From positions 6,664 to 70,663 of the forward strand of contig JBCCFW010000019.1 of NCBI GenBank assembly GCA_039029535.1: a stretch of 64,000 nucleotides of DNA. Reading direction: 5' to 3'. Position numbers and translations under genes: made by a program. Within the stretch, counting starts at the first letter, position 1. Every line of letters starts with the position of its first letter. Of this stretch, positions 38,550 through 47,554 are shown piece after piece. The notes below the pieces were generated by a model that worked only from the letters and a program-made list of their open reading frames with translations, made no database searches and was not told the DNA's origin. This DNA is from JBCCFW01 sp039029535. GTDB lineage: Bacteria; Acidobacteriota; JBCCFW01.

Positions 38550-38609
38550 TGACACTGGCCACGGCAGAGGTGATGACTCTGCCTGTGTCCGCGCGAAGGA
38601 GTCGTCAGC

Positions 38610-38777
38610 ATGACGTCTGATTCGGATCGCGCTTCGCACCGCCCACGTCCTCCTACCGCTGAGCAATCCAGCGAGTGCCTCTCCAAGCGGCCATGGCTGC
38701 GTCGAATCACCGAGTTCTCGGTGCTCGCGGCAGCTTTGGTTCGTCTCTTCAAGGCCCTGAAAGGAGGAGGGCTCTAG
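38610..38777 (+). CDS. 55-residue amphipathic peptide
   Basis: Short gene with good start signals: GAAGGAG ends 8 nt before the ATG at 38610, and a strong hairpin follows the TAG by about 10 bp. The product has a basic, Pro/Ser-rich N-terminal half with one Cys (residue 23) and a C-terminal hydrophobic/cationic helix (VLAAALVRLFKALKGGGL). The end resembles small membrane-active or secreted peptides, or a membrane-anchored small protein. No processing enzymes are adjacent. A chance frame is possible, but the Shine-Dalgarno, terminator and upstream repeats argue for a real transcript. Confidence 0.55.
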   Translation: MTSDSDRASHRPRPPTAEQSSECLSKRPWLRRITEFSVLAAALVRLFKALKGGGL

Positions 38778-38786
38778 GCGGAGCCC

Positions 38787-38819
38787 GTCACGGGCGGGGC
38801 GCTTCGCCTCGCCCGTGAC
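38787..38819 (+). terminator. Strong hairpin after the 55-residue peptide gene
   Basis: 15-bp stem (GTCACGGGCGGGGCG / CGCCTCGCCCGTGAC, one G-T pair) with a short loop. It is followed by ATTTCATCATGTTT rather than a clean T-run. Confidence 0.6.
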
Positions 38820-38938
38820 ATTTCATCATGTTTCCTGCACCAAGTCGCACTGCTCGCAAGAACCAGCATCAGCCCCCTAGACGACAACGACATTCTCGTC
38901 GCGCCAAGGTCTTCCGAGGTGGCGGGCTTTGGCCAGTC

Positions 38939-39136
38939 ATGGCGCGCCTGGCCTGGTGCCTGGTGTTTTGCCTGCCGCCGAGCTCGGTGCCTTCCTCTCC
39001 GTCCGACGCCGCGGTCGAGTCAGAACACGCACGGAGGTCTTCGGGTTCTCATGAGGTCGGTGGAGGGGAGAGCGAGCGCGTCACCCTGCGCTACACGTAT
39101 GTCAACGGTTCGAGACTGGGTGAGCAACTACCGTGA
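38939..39136 (+). CDS. Possible small secreted protein (weak)
   Basis: 65 residues from ATG 38939, or 102 from ATG 38828. The shorter form starts MARLAWCLVFCLPPSSVPSS, which could be a signal peptide, and ends in RVTLRYTYVNGSRLGEQLP. No homology recognised and no clear Shine-Dalgarno. It lies between the peptide-gene terminator and the ECF sigma gene; otherwise 38820-39204 shows nothing else. Confidence 0.25.
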   Translation: MARLAWCLVFCLPPSSVPSSPSDAAVESEHARRSSGSHEVGGGESERVTLRYTYVNGSRLGEQLP

Positions 39137-39204
39137 TTGGCTCGCGAAACCTTGGTTCCGGTGTCTACGAGTCGCACCTGGTCTTTGAGAAGAGGTAGAC
39201 GACC

Positions 39205-39774
39205 ATGGCGTTGAGCATGGGGACGACGTGGGGATCCGAGAACGACGGTGAGGTGACGCAGTTGCTGCGACGCCTCAACGAGGGTGATGTCGGGGCAGCC
39301 AGTGAGCTGTTCCCCATCGTCCTCGAAGAGCTCCAGGTGCGTGCACGGGGCGAGATGAAGGAGCAGCCTCAGCATCACACGCTGCAGCCCACGGCTCTCG
39401 TCAACGAGGTCTATCTCAAGCTGGTCAACTCGAAAGACCAGAGTTGGGAAGGCCGACGGCACTTCTTGCGTGTCGCCAGTCGGGCGATGAAGACGATCCT
39501 CATCGACCACGCGCGGGCGAAGGGGCGGAAGAAGCGCACGCCGATCGACGCTCTCGTCGAGCACTACGACAAGCAACCGATCGGCTTGCTCGATCTCAAG
39601 CACGCCCTAGAGGAGTTGGCGGAGATCGACCCGGTCGCCGTCGAGCTCATCGAGCTGCGCTACTTCGTGGGCTTGGGAGAGCGTGAGGCGGCGGATGCCG
39701 TCGGCCTCTCTTATCGGAGCGCTCAGCGGAAGTGGTCCAGCGCTCGGGCTCTACTGCGGGCGCGTCTCCAGTGA
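39205..39774 (+). CDS. ECF-type RNA polymerase sigma factor (TIGR02999-like)
   Basis: 189 residues. Region 2 contains HHTLQPTALVNEVYLKLV and HFLRVASRAMKTILIDHARAKGRKKR, the hallmark of the ECF subfamily common in Planctomycetota and Acidobacteriota, which often pairs with Ser/Thr kinases. Region 4 has the HTH EREAADAVGLSYRSAQRKWSSAR. It directs RNA polymerase to a private promoter set. No anti-sigma gene is adjacent; the stop overlaps the kinase start by GTGA, suggesting the kinase controls it. Confidence 0.93.
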   Translation: MALSMGTTWGSENDGEVTQLLRRLNEGDVGAASELFPIVLEELQVRARGEMKEQPQHHTLQPTALVNEVYLKLVNSKDQSWEGRRHFLRVASRAMKTILIDHARAKGRKKRTPIDALVEHYDKQPIGLLDLKHALEELAEIDPVAVELIELRYFVGLGEREAADAVGLSYRSAQRKWSSARALLRARLQ

Positions 39775-42056
39775 AAAAGGAGGACTGGAATCGAATTCAG
39801 GAGGTCTTCCCCGATCTTCAAGGGCTGCCTCCCGACGAGCGAGCCAAGCATCTCGACCGTGCTTGTGGTGACGACTTCTGGCTGCGCGAGGTCATCGAGA
39901 CGATGCTGAGCGGCGACGAGCGGTGCGATGCCTTTCTCGAGCCGCCGAGCGCCGTCGAGCTACTGCTCGAGGCACGGCCGTCGGGCTCCGGTGATTCCTG
40001 GTTGCCCGATCGTTATCGTCTCGGCGAGGAGGTCGGGCGGGGTGGCATGGGGCTCGTCCATCGTGCGGAGGACACGGAGCTCGGGCGGACCGTCGCCATC
40101 AAGGTCTTGAGCCCTTGGCGGGCCAACGACGAGACGATCGAGCGTCTCCGCCGCGAGGCGCGAGCGGCCGGTCGGCTCAACCACGACAGCCTCGTGTCGG
40201 TGCACGACGTCGGTGAGCACGACGGGCTCCACTACTTCACGATGGAGCTCATCGAGGGGTGTTCGCTCCGTGACGTGATCCTGCGTCGACGGACGAAGGA
40301 CGTCGAGCTGGGTGACCGTTGGCGAGCCATCGCCGAGCTCGGTCCCCGCGCCTGGGTGGAGACCATGACCCTCGTCGTGGCTCACGTGGCCGACGGCCTC
40401 GCCCACGCGCACGAGAACGGCGTGCTGCATCGCGACGTCACGCCGCAGAACGTGCTGCTCGATGCCGAGGGGCGCCCCAAGCTCGTCGACTTCGGGTTGG
40501 CTCGTCACCTCGAGCTGAGCGACCTCACCAGCAGCTTCGGTCCCGGCGGCACGCCGAGTTACATGAGCCCCGAGCAGGCGCGTCAGGCTCGCGACGAGAT
40601 CGATCACCGAAGCGACCTGTTCTCGCTGGCGGTCGTTCTCTACGAGGCCCTGACGCTGCGCCGGCCCTTCGAGGGCGAGGGGCTCGCCGACACCCTGGAC
40701 GCGATCCAGCATCACGAGCCGACGCCGCCGATCGTGCTCGAGCCGGCGGTGGGCTCCGACCTTTCCAAGGTCATCATGACCGCGCTCGCCAAGCGGCCCG
40801 AGGAACGCTATCCAACGGCGTCCGCCTTCGCACGGGACCTTCGGGCCGCCCTGGCCGGTGGCGGGATCCGGGCACGTGGTCTCTCGTGGCGACGTCGATG
40901 GAGCTCCTTCTGCAGCCGTCATCCACGCGTGCTCCAGGTCGGATTGGTCCTCTTGACGGCGGTGTTGGGCATCGGCGGCACGGCGCTCTTCTGGCCACCA
41001 GCGCGTGAGTACCTGGCACGGCCTCGCATTCACGTCGAGGCGCTCTCATCGACGAGTGGCCGTCCTGACGACCTGCGTGTTCTCCGCGTGCCGCTGGATC
41101 CGATCGACGGACCCAGCGGGCCGGCGACCGTGCTCGGTGACGCGCCGCTCGAGAAGGCCGTCGTGCCAGGGCATCAGCGTCTCGTCCTGGTCGACGACTC
41201 CGGTACGCGCGCCGAGCTGACCCGAAGGGTGCAGGAGTCGATGTCGCTCGAAGTGCGCTTGCGTGAGTCGTCACTCGCTACCGTGACCGACGTGGTGCTC
41301 GTCGAGGCCGCACGCGTGTTGCTGCGAGGCAACGGACCGCCGGGATCGCCGCTGGATCTCCATGCCGTCGACGTGCCGGCGTTCTTCATCGATCGACACG
41401 AGGTGTCGAACGCCGACTACGCCGAATTCCTGGAGTGGCTGGCGCTCAACGCACCCGCAGACCTGGCCGAGCGTGAGCCTCGCGTCTGGCCCGAGCCCTT
41501 CCCCGAAGGCTTCGGCGAGCGACCCGTGGTCGGCGTCGATCAGCACGATGCACGGTCCTTCTGTGAGTGGCGAGGCCTCAGGCTGCCCACCGTTCCGGAG
41601 TGGATGCTGGCGGCCGCCACTGCGGAGGGCCTGCCATACCCCTGGGGCCGAGAGTCCGACGAGCTCGGTCGGCGGGCCGTGGTGGGACGTCCGCGCTTCG
41701 AACCAGGTGACGCGGAGTGGGGTTCGGATGAGCACGTCCGTCGACTGACCGCCCACTACCTCACGGTCGTCGAGCCGGTGGACTCGCATCCCGACGGCCG
41801 GAGCGTGGCGGGTCTCCATCACGTCCTCGGCAACGTCGAGGAGTGGACCGAGGGCCTCTGGGTCGACGTGAACGACGCGGGGGAGTGGGTGCCCCATCCC
41901 AACGAGCGCATCACCATGGGGGGGAGCTGGGCTCGCGATCCACGCATCGCGCGCCTGGACGTCTGGGGTCGAGCACCCTTCGATCTCGACCTCCAGGCCT
42001 TCATCGGCTTCCGCTGTGCCTGCAGTCAGCGGGCACCGTCGACCGACGGAGGTTGA
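39771..42056 (+). CDS. Ser/Thr kinase with C-terminal FGE-sulfatase-like domain
   Basis: 761 residues starting in GTGA with the sigma gene. Kinase domain ~residues 81-350: VGRGGMGLVHRA, ATP Lys111 (VAIKVL), catalytic loop HRDVTPQNVLLD (Thr replaces the usual Lys, a variant seen in some bacterial kinases), DFGLA, GTPSYMSPEQ. A membrane span (VLQVGLVLLTAVLGIGGTALF) follows near residue 385. The C-terminal ~220 residues match the formylglycine-generating-enzyme (FGE-sulfatase) fold: EVSNADYAEFLEWL, VDQHDARSFCEWRGLRLP, LHHVLGNVEEWTEGL, GGSWAR. In kinases this domain is usually a binding module. It probably senses an outside signal and controls the sigma factor (inference). Confidence 0.92.
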   Translation: MKKEDWNRIQEVFPDLQGLPPDERAKHLDRACGDDFWLREVIETMLSGDERCDAFLEPPSAVELLLEARPSGSGDSWLPDRYRLGEEVGRGGMGLVHRAEDTELGRTVAIKVLSPWRANDETIERLRREARAAGRLNHDSLVSVHDVGEHDGLHYFTMELIEGCSLRDVILRRRTKDVELGDRWRAIAELGPRAWVETMTLVVAHVADGLAHAHENGVLHRDVTPQNVLLDAEGRPKLVDFGLARHLELSDLTSSFGPGGTPSYMSPEQARQARDEIDHRSDLFSLAVVLYEALTLRRPFEGEGLADTLDAIQHHEPTPPIVLEPAVGSDLSKVIMTALAKRPEERYPTASAFARDLRAALAGGGIRARGLSWRRRWSSFCSRHPRVLQVGLVLLTAVLGIGGTALFWPPAREYLARPRIHVEALSSTSGRPDDLRVLRVPLDPIDGPSGPATVLGDAPLEKAVVPGHQRLVLVDDSGTRAELTRRVQESMSLEVRLRESSLATVTDVVLVEAARVLLRGNGPPGSPLDLHAVDVPAFFIDRHEVSNADYAEFLEWLALNAPADLAEREPRVWPEPFPEGFGERPVVGVDQHDARSFCEWRGLRLPTVPEWMLAAATAEGLPYPWGRESDELGRRAVVGRPRFEPGDAEWGSDEHVRRLTAHYLTVVEPVDSHPDGRSVAGLHHVLGNVEEWTEGLWVDVNDAGEWVPHPNERITMGGSWARDPRIARLDVWGRAPFDLDLQAFIGFRCACSQRAPSTDGG

Positions 42057-42096
42057 CGGCACGACGCCACCGCCTCGAACACGACATGCTCTCTGG

Positions 42097-43902
42097 ATGC
42101 TCGCCGACCGACCCGAGCTCGCCAAGAAGCTCCAGGACCTCCCCGAAGAGCCCGGGGTGTACCTGTGGAAGAGCAAGAAGAGCGAGGTGCTCTACGTCGG
42201 CAAGGCCAAGTCACTCAAGCCGCGCGTGCTGTCCTACCTGCGCGGTGGTGATCAGGTCTACCGCATCCAGAGGATGGTCGCCGAGGCGGTGGACGTCGAC
42301 TGGTTGGTGACCGGTACCGAGGTCGAAGCGCTCGTCCTCGAGAACTCGCTCATCAAGCAGAACAAGCCGCGCTACAACATCAATCTCCGGGACGACAAGA
42401 ACTTCCCCCACCTCCGGCTCACCACCGGGGAGAAGTGGCCCCTGGTCGACCTGGTTCGTGGTCCGAAAGACGACGGCAACCTCTACTTCGGTCCCTACGC
42501 GCCGGCTGCCAAGGCGCGCAAGACGCTTCGGCTCCTCGCCCAGCACTTCGGCATCCGCTCGTGCAAGGGGCCGATCGAGGAGAAGGACCATCGCGCCTGT
42601 CTCTACTACCACCTCGACCAGTGCCTCGCGCCCTGCGCGAAGCACTGCACGAAGGAGGAGTACGACGGCGCGGTCAAGGACGCGACGCTCTTCCTGCGTG
42701 GTCAGGTGGCACCACTCCAGGAGCGTCTCAAGGAGAAGATGAAGCGGGCGTCGGAGTCCGAGGCCTACGAGCGTGCCGCTCACTATCGCGATCTCATCCG
42801 CATGCTCGAGGAGTCACGACAGCCTCAACGCATCGCGTCGATGAAGCTCGCCGATCAAGACGCCTGGGCCCTGCACCGCGAGGGCGACGCCGCCTGCCTC
42901 GTCGTCGGGCTCGTGCGCGAGGGGCTCGTGCGCGGACACCGGGAGTTCACGCTCAAGAACCTCGGCGACCGAGGCGAGCCCGAGATCCTCGGTGAGTGCC
43001 TGCGTCAGTACTACCACGGTCAGACGAGCTGGCCGGACGAGTTGCTCCTGCCTGGACCGATCGATCAAGACGAGCTCACCGCGAGCTTCCTCGCCGAGTC
43101 CGCCGGTCGCAAGATCGCCCTGGTGCAGCCCCGTCGAGGTGCCAAGCTCGAGCGCGTGCAGTGGGCGCAACAGGTGGCGGCGTCGCGCTTCGCCGTCCGC
43201 GTGGGACGGGGGGCACCCGCCCGCGAGGCTCTCGTCGATCTCGCCGAGGCGCTGGCGCTCTCCGAGCCACCGGAGCGGATCGAGTGCTTCGACATCTCGA
43301 ACCTCCAGGGCTCCGAGATCGTCGCGTCGATGGTCTGCTTCTTGGGAGGTGAGCCGAGCAAGAAGGACTACCGCACCTTCAAGGTGCGCACGGTGACCGG
43401 TGGTCCCGACGACTTCGCCTCGATGCGGGAGGTCGTCGGCCGACGCTACCGCCGGCAGCTCTCCGAGGACCGCGAGCTGCCCGACCTCGTCATCATCGAT
43501 GGCGGTCGGGGACAGCTCGGGGCGGCGGCCGCCGCCCGCGACGAGCAGGAGCTGGAGGGGTTGCCTCTCATCTCCCTGGCCAAGAAGGAGGAGCTCATCT
43601 TCCGACGCGACGAGGTCGAGCCCCTCCGGCTCGACCGTCATTCGCCGGCGCTGCGGCTCGTCCAGCGTCTCCGCGACGAGGCGCATCGCACGGCAGTCGG
43701 CTTCCACCGGCGTGCGCGGAAGCGCCGGATCGTCAGCTCGGCCCTGGACGCCGTGCCCGGAGTGGGGCCGACGCGTCGCAAGGCTCTCCTGCGACGCTTC
43801 GGCAGCGTCGACGGCATCAAGGCTGCGAGCCTGGCCGAGCTCGAGGACGCCGTCGGACCGGCCCTCGCGCGCAAGCTCCGGCAGCACCTCGGGGCGAGCT
43901 GA
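42097..43902 (+). CDS. uvrC: UvrC, excinuclease ABC subunit C
   Basis: 601 residues. UvrC makes both DNA incisions in nucleotide excision repair. The N-terminal GIY-YIG nuclease is seen as PGVYLWKSKKSEVLYVGKAK with RVLSYLR; a Cys-rich stretch (ACLYYHLDQCLAPCAKHC), UVR domain (ERAAHYRDLIRMLEES), RNase H-like nuclease (ECFDISNLQGSEIVASMVCF, VIIDGGRGQL) and C-terminal helix-hairpin-helix (AVPGVGPTRRKALLRRFGS) follow in order. I chose ATG 42097, which gives the standard length and N-terminus; upstream in-frame codons overlap the kinase stop. Partner uvrB is at 1.7 kb. Confidence 0.96.
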   Translation: MLADRPELAKKLQDLPEEPGVYLWKSKKSEVLYVGKAKSLKPRVLSYLRGGDQVYRIQRMVAEAVDVDWLVTGTEVEALVLENSLIKQNKPRYNINLRDDKNFPHLRLTTGEKWPLVDLVRGPKDDGNLYFGPYAPAAKARKTLRLLAQHFGIRSCKGPIEEKDHRACLYYHLDQCLAPCAKHCTKEEYDGAVKDATLFLRGQVAPLQERLKEKMKRASESEAYERAAHYRDLIRMLEESRQPQRIASMKLADQDAWALHREGDAACLVVGLVREGLVRGHREFTLKNLGDRGEPEILGECLRQYYHGQTSWPDELLLPGPIDQDELTASFLAESAGRKIALVQPRRGAKLERVQWAQQVAASRFAVRVGRGAPAREALVDLAEALALSEPPERIECFDISNLQGSEIVASMVCFLGGEPSKKDYRTFKVRTVTGGPDDFASMREVVGRRYRRQLSEDRELPDLVIIDGGRGQLGAAAAARDEQELEGLPLISLAKKEELIFRRDEVEPLRLDRHSPALRLVQRLRDEAHRTAVGFHRRARKRRIVSSALDAVPGVGPTRRKALLRRFGSVDGIKAASLAELEDAVGPALARKLRQHLGAS

Positions 43903-43908
43903 GAGACC

Positions 43909-43930
43909 GGAGACCGACGCCCCGGTCTCC
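43909..43930 (+). terminator. Hairpin after uvrC
   Basis: 8-bp stem GGAGACCG / CGGTCTCC with a 6-nt loop immediately after the uvrC stop. It ends in GTTAC rather than a T-run. Confidence 0.45.
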
Positions 43931-43968
43931 GTTACGATGCCGGATGTCCTCAAGCACCGTGCGTGTCG

Positions 43969-43986
43969 GTCGAGTCGTGACTCGAC
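43969..43986. promoter_or_regulatory. 18-bp inverted repeat before lysC
   Basis: GTCGAGTC-GT-GACTCGAC lies 15 nt before the lysC GTG at 44002. It could be an operator or could fold near the ribosome-binding region of the operon. No leader peptide rich in Thr or Ile codons was seen. Confidence 0.4.
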
Positions 43987-44001
43987 GTCCTCGATGATCC
44001 C

Positions 44002-45405
44002 GTGCTCGTCCTGAAGTTCGGAGGGGCCGCCCTCGCCGATGCGCCGAAGATCCGGGCGGTCGTCGACTGCGTGCGCGCCTGGGAGTCCGAGCGGCCGGTC
44101 GTCGTGGTGTCGGCCCTGTTCGGGATCACCGATCGACTCGTCGAGGCGGTCGACGCCGCCCTGGCCGGGGAGCACGAGCGCGTCGACGCTCTCCACCGCG
44201 AGCTGGCCGAACGCCATCGCGACGTCCTGCGCGAGCTGGTGCCCGATGATGACGCGTCACTCGCCGAGGTCGAGGCCCATCAGGACGACCTGCTCGCCGA
44301 CCTGGCCGGCGTGCTCCGGGCCTTGACGGTGCTCGGCGAGGCGACCCCTCGCTCGCGTGCTCACGTGGTGTCGATGGGCGAGCGACTCTCGTCACGTCTC
44401 GTCGCTGCCGCGCATCGAAGCGCCGGAACGAGCGCGGAGCCCGTCGATGGTGAAGAGGTCATCCAGACCGAGGGGGGCTTCGTCGACGCCTTTCCGCGTC
44501 CCACCGCGACTCGCGCTGCCGCTCGCGAGCGTCTCCTTCCGCTCCTCGATGCTGGCGTGGTGCCGGTGGTGATGGGCTTCGTCGGAACCGATGAGAACGG
44601 CCTGACGACGAGCTTGGGGCGGGGAGGGACCGATCTCACCGCCTCTCTCATCGGGGCAGCCCTCGATGTCACGGAAGTCCGCTTCATGAAGGAGGTCGAC
44701 GGGATCCTGTCGGCCGATCCGAGACGTGTGCCGACAGCCCGAAGGCTCGAGCGGCTCAGCTATGACGAGGTCGCCGAGCTGTCGTACTTCGGTGCGAAGG
44801 TCTTGCATCCGGTGGCCATCCAGCCGCTGCGCGAGAAGGGCATCCCGGCCGCGATCCGCGACGTGCGCGATCCGGAAGCTCCCGGGACCCGTGTCACCGC
44901 GCGCGTTGCGGACGTCCGCCCCGGACCGCGTGCCCTCACCACCATCGCCGACGTGAGCCTGCTGAGCCTCGGCGGTGGCGGCTTGCAAGGAGGAGTGGGC
45001 TTCGCCGGTCGAGTCTTCTCGGCGCTGGCCCGTCGGAAGGTGAACGTGTTGATGATCTCCCAGGGCAGCTCGGAGCAGGACCTCTCGCTGGTGATCCCCG
45101 GCCACTCCACCGCGGAGGCGACCCGCTGTCTCGAGGAGGAGCTCGAGCTGGAGCTTCTCAAGCGTCGGGTCGACCCCATCCGGATCACGGACGACGTCGC
45201 CGCGATCGCGGTGGTGGGTGAGGGCATGCGGGGGCTTCCCGGCATCGCCGGTCGCATCTTCACGTCGCTGGGAGAGGCCGACGTCAACGTCGTGCTGATC
45301 GCGCAGGGCTCCTCGGAGCGCAACGTCTCCTTCCTGGTGGAGCGTGCCGACCTGGATCGAGCCCTGGAGCGTCTCCACGAGTCACTCGGACTGGGGGCCA
45401 CGTGA
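44002..45405 (+). CDS. lysC: Aspartate kinase
   Basis: 467 residues. Aspartate kinase makes 4-phosphoaspartate, the first step to Lys, Met and Thr. The kinase motif KFGGAALAD is at the N-terminus, TDLTASLIGAAL and VRFMKEVDGILSADPRRV follow, and two ACT domains near the end (VSLLSLGGGGLQGGVGF, VNVVLIAQGSSERNVSFLV) are the usual feedback sites. It is a monofunctional enzyme of AK-I/III type, the first of five coupled threonine genes. GTG start; no good Shine-Dalgarno. Confidence 0.93.
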   Translation: MLVLKFGGAALADAPKIRAVVDCVRAWESERPVVVVSALFGITDRLVEAVDAALAGEHERVDALHRELAERHRDVLRELVPDDDASLAEVEAHQDDLLADLAGVLRALTVLGEATPRSRAHVVSMGERLSSRLVAAAHRSAGTSAEPVDGEEVIQTEGGFVDAFPRPTATRAAARERLLPLLDAGVVPVVMGFVGTDENGLTTSLGRGGTDLTASLIGAALDVTEVRFMKEVDGILSADPRRVPTARRLERLSYDEVAELSYFGAKVLHPVAIQPLREKGIPAAIRDVRDPEAPGTRVTARVADVRPGPRALTTIADVSLLSLGGGGLQGGVGFAGRVFSALARRKVNVLMISQGSSEQDLSLVIPGHSTAEATRCLEEELELELLKRRVDPIRITDDVAAIAVVGEGMRGLPGIAGRIFTSLGEADVNVVLIAQGSSERNVSFLVERADLDRALERLHESLGLGAT

Positions 45406-46484
45406 GACGAGTGAGGATCCTTCAGCTCGGCGTCGGTCGCGTCGGTCGCGGCTTGCTCGATCTCGTGACGACGCGTCGCCGCTTGCTCCAGGCGCGTGCC
45501 GGTGTCGAGCTGCGCCACGTCGGTCTACTCCGGCGCGGGCTCGTCACCGATGGGGAGATCCCCGAGGGGATCGCTCCCGACGAGCTCGACTGGCGCGACG
45601 GTGAGCCCGAGGAGGCGCTGGAGCGAGCGGCTGCCGATGGTGTCGACGACCTGGTTTTCGTCGACGTGTCGGCGGCCGAGACGGCGCCGCTGTTGCGGCT
45701 CGCGTTGAGCCGCGGGATCTCGGTGGTCACCGCCAACAAGGTCCCGCTCGCCGGGAGCCTGGACGACTACCGAGCGCTCGAGGAGACGGCGGCCAGCACG
45801 GGGGCCCGGCTGGGTGCCGAGTGCACGGTCGGCGCGGCCTTGCCGATGGTCGGGACTCTCCGTCGGCTGCATCGGGTCGGTGACGAGGTCCAACGTGCTT
45901 CGGGCGCGTTGTCGGGAACGCTGGGACTCTTGATGGGGGCGGTGACGGCGGGGCAGTCGCTCAGCAAGGCGGTGCGCGAGGCGCACGCCGGAGGCTTCAC
46001 CGAGCCGGATCCTCGGGAGGACCTCGGTGGCATGGACGTGGCCCGCAAGGCCCTGATCTTGGCGCGCACGCTCGGCCGGTCCCTGGAGCCGGGGGACGTC
46101 TCGGTCGAGAGTCTCGTGCCGACGAGCCTGCGCTCTGGCACCGTGGAGGACTTCTTCACCGGGCTCGCGGAGCACGATGCTGCGTTCGCGGACCGTGCTG
46201 GTGAGGCGACGGCGAACGGAGCGACCCTGCGCTATCTCGCGGAGATCGACGAACGGGGAGCACGGGTGGGCTTGCAGTCGGTGCCGGTCGACTCCGCGTT
46301 CGGACGACTCCGCGGGCCGGACAATCGGCTCGAGCTGAGCTCGGCCCGTCACGTCGACGTTCCCCTGGTGATTCAAGGACCGGGAGCCGGCGTGACCTGC
46401 ACTGCAGAAGGACTGCTCGAGGATGTCCTCGAGGTCATGGGTGCCGGCGCGACGACGCCGGTCGCGGAGACGGGAACGAGATGA
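45402..46484 (+). CDS. hom: Homoserine dehydrogenase
   Basis: 360 residues. Reduces aspartate semialdehyde to homoserine with NAD(P)H. The cofactor motif is ILQLGVGRVGRGLLDL; VVTANKVPLAGSL and GAECTVGAALPMVG are the hom signature, and GTLGLLMGAV and FTEPDPREDLGGMDVARKAL the substrate/dimer region. No C-terminal ACT domain, so it is the short catalytic form and control probably rests with lysC. It starts in GTGA overlapping the lysC stop. Confidence 0.93.
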   Translation: MRRVRILQLGVGRVGRGLLDLVTTRRRLLQARAGVELRHVGLLRRGLVTDGEIPEGIAPDELDWRDGEPEEALERAAADGVDDLVFVDVSAAETAPLLRLALSRGISVVTANKVPLAGSLDDYRALEETAASTGARLGAECTVGAALPMVGTLRRLHRVGDEVQRASGALSGTLGLLMGAVTAGQSLSKAVREAHAGGFTEPDPREDLGGMDVARKALILARTLGRSLEPGDVSVESLVPTSLRSGTVEDFFTGLAEHDAAFADRAGEATANGATLRYLAEIDERGARVGLQSVPVDSAFGRLRGPDNRLELSSARHVDVPLVIQGPGAGVTCTAEGLLEDVLEVMGAGATTPVAETGTR

Positions 46485-47554
46485 GCAAGCGTTGGCGAGT
46501 GGGTGTCTTGGGCGCGACGGGACTGGCCGGGCAACGCTACGTGAGCCTGCTGTCGGAGCACCCCTGGTTCGACCTGACGTGGCTGGCGGCGTCTCCTCGT
46601 TCGGCCGGCAGGAGCTATCGCGAGGCAGTGGCCGGTCGCTGGCACGGAGCGGGAGGGCCACCGGAGCACGTCGCTGGGCTGAAGGTGCGGCGGGTGTCCG
46701 AGGTGAAGGCCGGCGCGAAGGCCTGTGACCTGATCTTCTCTGCGGTGACGAGCCCGGTCGCTCGAGAGTTCGAGATGCGCTACGCGGCGGCCGGAGCGCC
46801 CATCGTCTCGAACGCCTCGGCCCATCGCGGCGACCCCGACGTCCCGGTGGTCGTGCCCGAGATCAACCCCGGGCATCTCGACGTCATCCGGATGCAACGG
46901 AAGGAGCGTGGCTTCGAGCGCGGCTTCGTGGTGGCCAAGCCCAACTGCTCCTTGCAGTCCTATCTCGCACCGTTGGTGGCCCTGGACGAACGCTTCGGCG
47001 TCGAGCGCGTCATCGTGACGACGCTGCAGGCTCTCTCCGGAGCCGGTCACCCGGGTGTCTCGAGCATGGACGTCATCGACAACGTCATCCCCCTCATCCC
47101 GGGCGAAGAGGAGAAGAGCGAGGGTGAGCCGTTGAAGATCCTCGGCAAGGTGGGACGCCGCGGCATCGCTCCGCGTCGCGGTCTCGACATCTCCGCCCAC
47201 TGCAATCGCGTGCCGGTGCTCGACGGTCACCTGGCCTGCGTGTCGGTCGGCTTCCGGAAGCGGCCCGGCCAGAAGGCCATCGAGAGCGCCTGGCGTGGCT
47301 TCGCCGGTCGACCTCAGGAGCTCGCGCTCCCCTCGGCACCACGACCGGCTCTCGTGCTCCGTGACGAGCCCGATCGACCCCAGCCCCGACGTGATCGCGA
47401 TGCCGGGAGCGGCATGGCGATCTCGGTGGGGCGACTCCGGTCCTGCCCCGTGTTGGACTGGCGCTTCGTGGGCCTCAGCCACAACGTGCTTCGCGGAGCC
47501 GCCGGTGGAGGCGTGCTCATCGCCGAGTTGTTGGCGGCCGAGGGCTGGCTGTGA
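46481..47554 (+). CDS. asd: Aspartate-semialdehyde dehydrogenase
   Basis: 357 residues. NADP motif VGVLGATGLAGQRY; catalytic Cys156 in AKPNCSLQSYLAPL; the NASAHRGDPDVPVVVPEIN block is typical of the archaeal/fungal-type enzyme rather than the E. coli type. It reduces aspartyl phosphate to the semialdehyde, the branch point between Lys and Thr/Met. It begins in ATGA overlapping hom. Confidence 0.93.
   Translation: MSKRWRVGVLGATGLAGQRYVSLLSEHPWFDLTWLAASPRSAGRSYREAVAGRWHGAGGPPEHVAGLKVRRVSEVKAGAKACDLIFSAVTSPVAREFEMRYAAAGAPIVSNASAHRGDPDVPVVVPEINPGHLDVIRMQRKERGFERGFVVAKPNCSLQSYLAPLVALDERFGVERVIVTTLQALSGAGHPGVSSMDVIDNVIPLIPGEEEKSEGEPLKILGKVGRRGIAPRRGLDISAHCNRVPVLDGHLACVSVGFRKRPGQKAIESAWRGFAGRPQELALPSAPRPALVLRDEPDRPQPRRDRDAGSGMAISVGRLRSCPVLDWRFVGLSHNVLRGAAGGGVLIAELLAAEGWL

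Larger units (their letters stand above)
38203..38609. other. 407-bp stretch with no confident gene
   Basis: Upstream of both 37720-38202 (minus) and the peptide gene at 38610 (plus). It holds a hairpin at 38473-38506 and an 11-bp direct repeat at 38523-38549. No convincing open reading frame or complete RNA gene was found. Confidence 0.5.
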
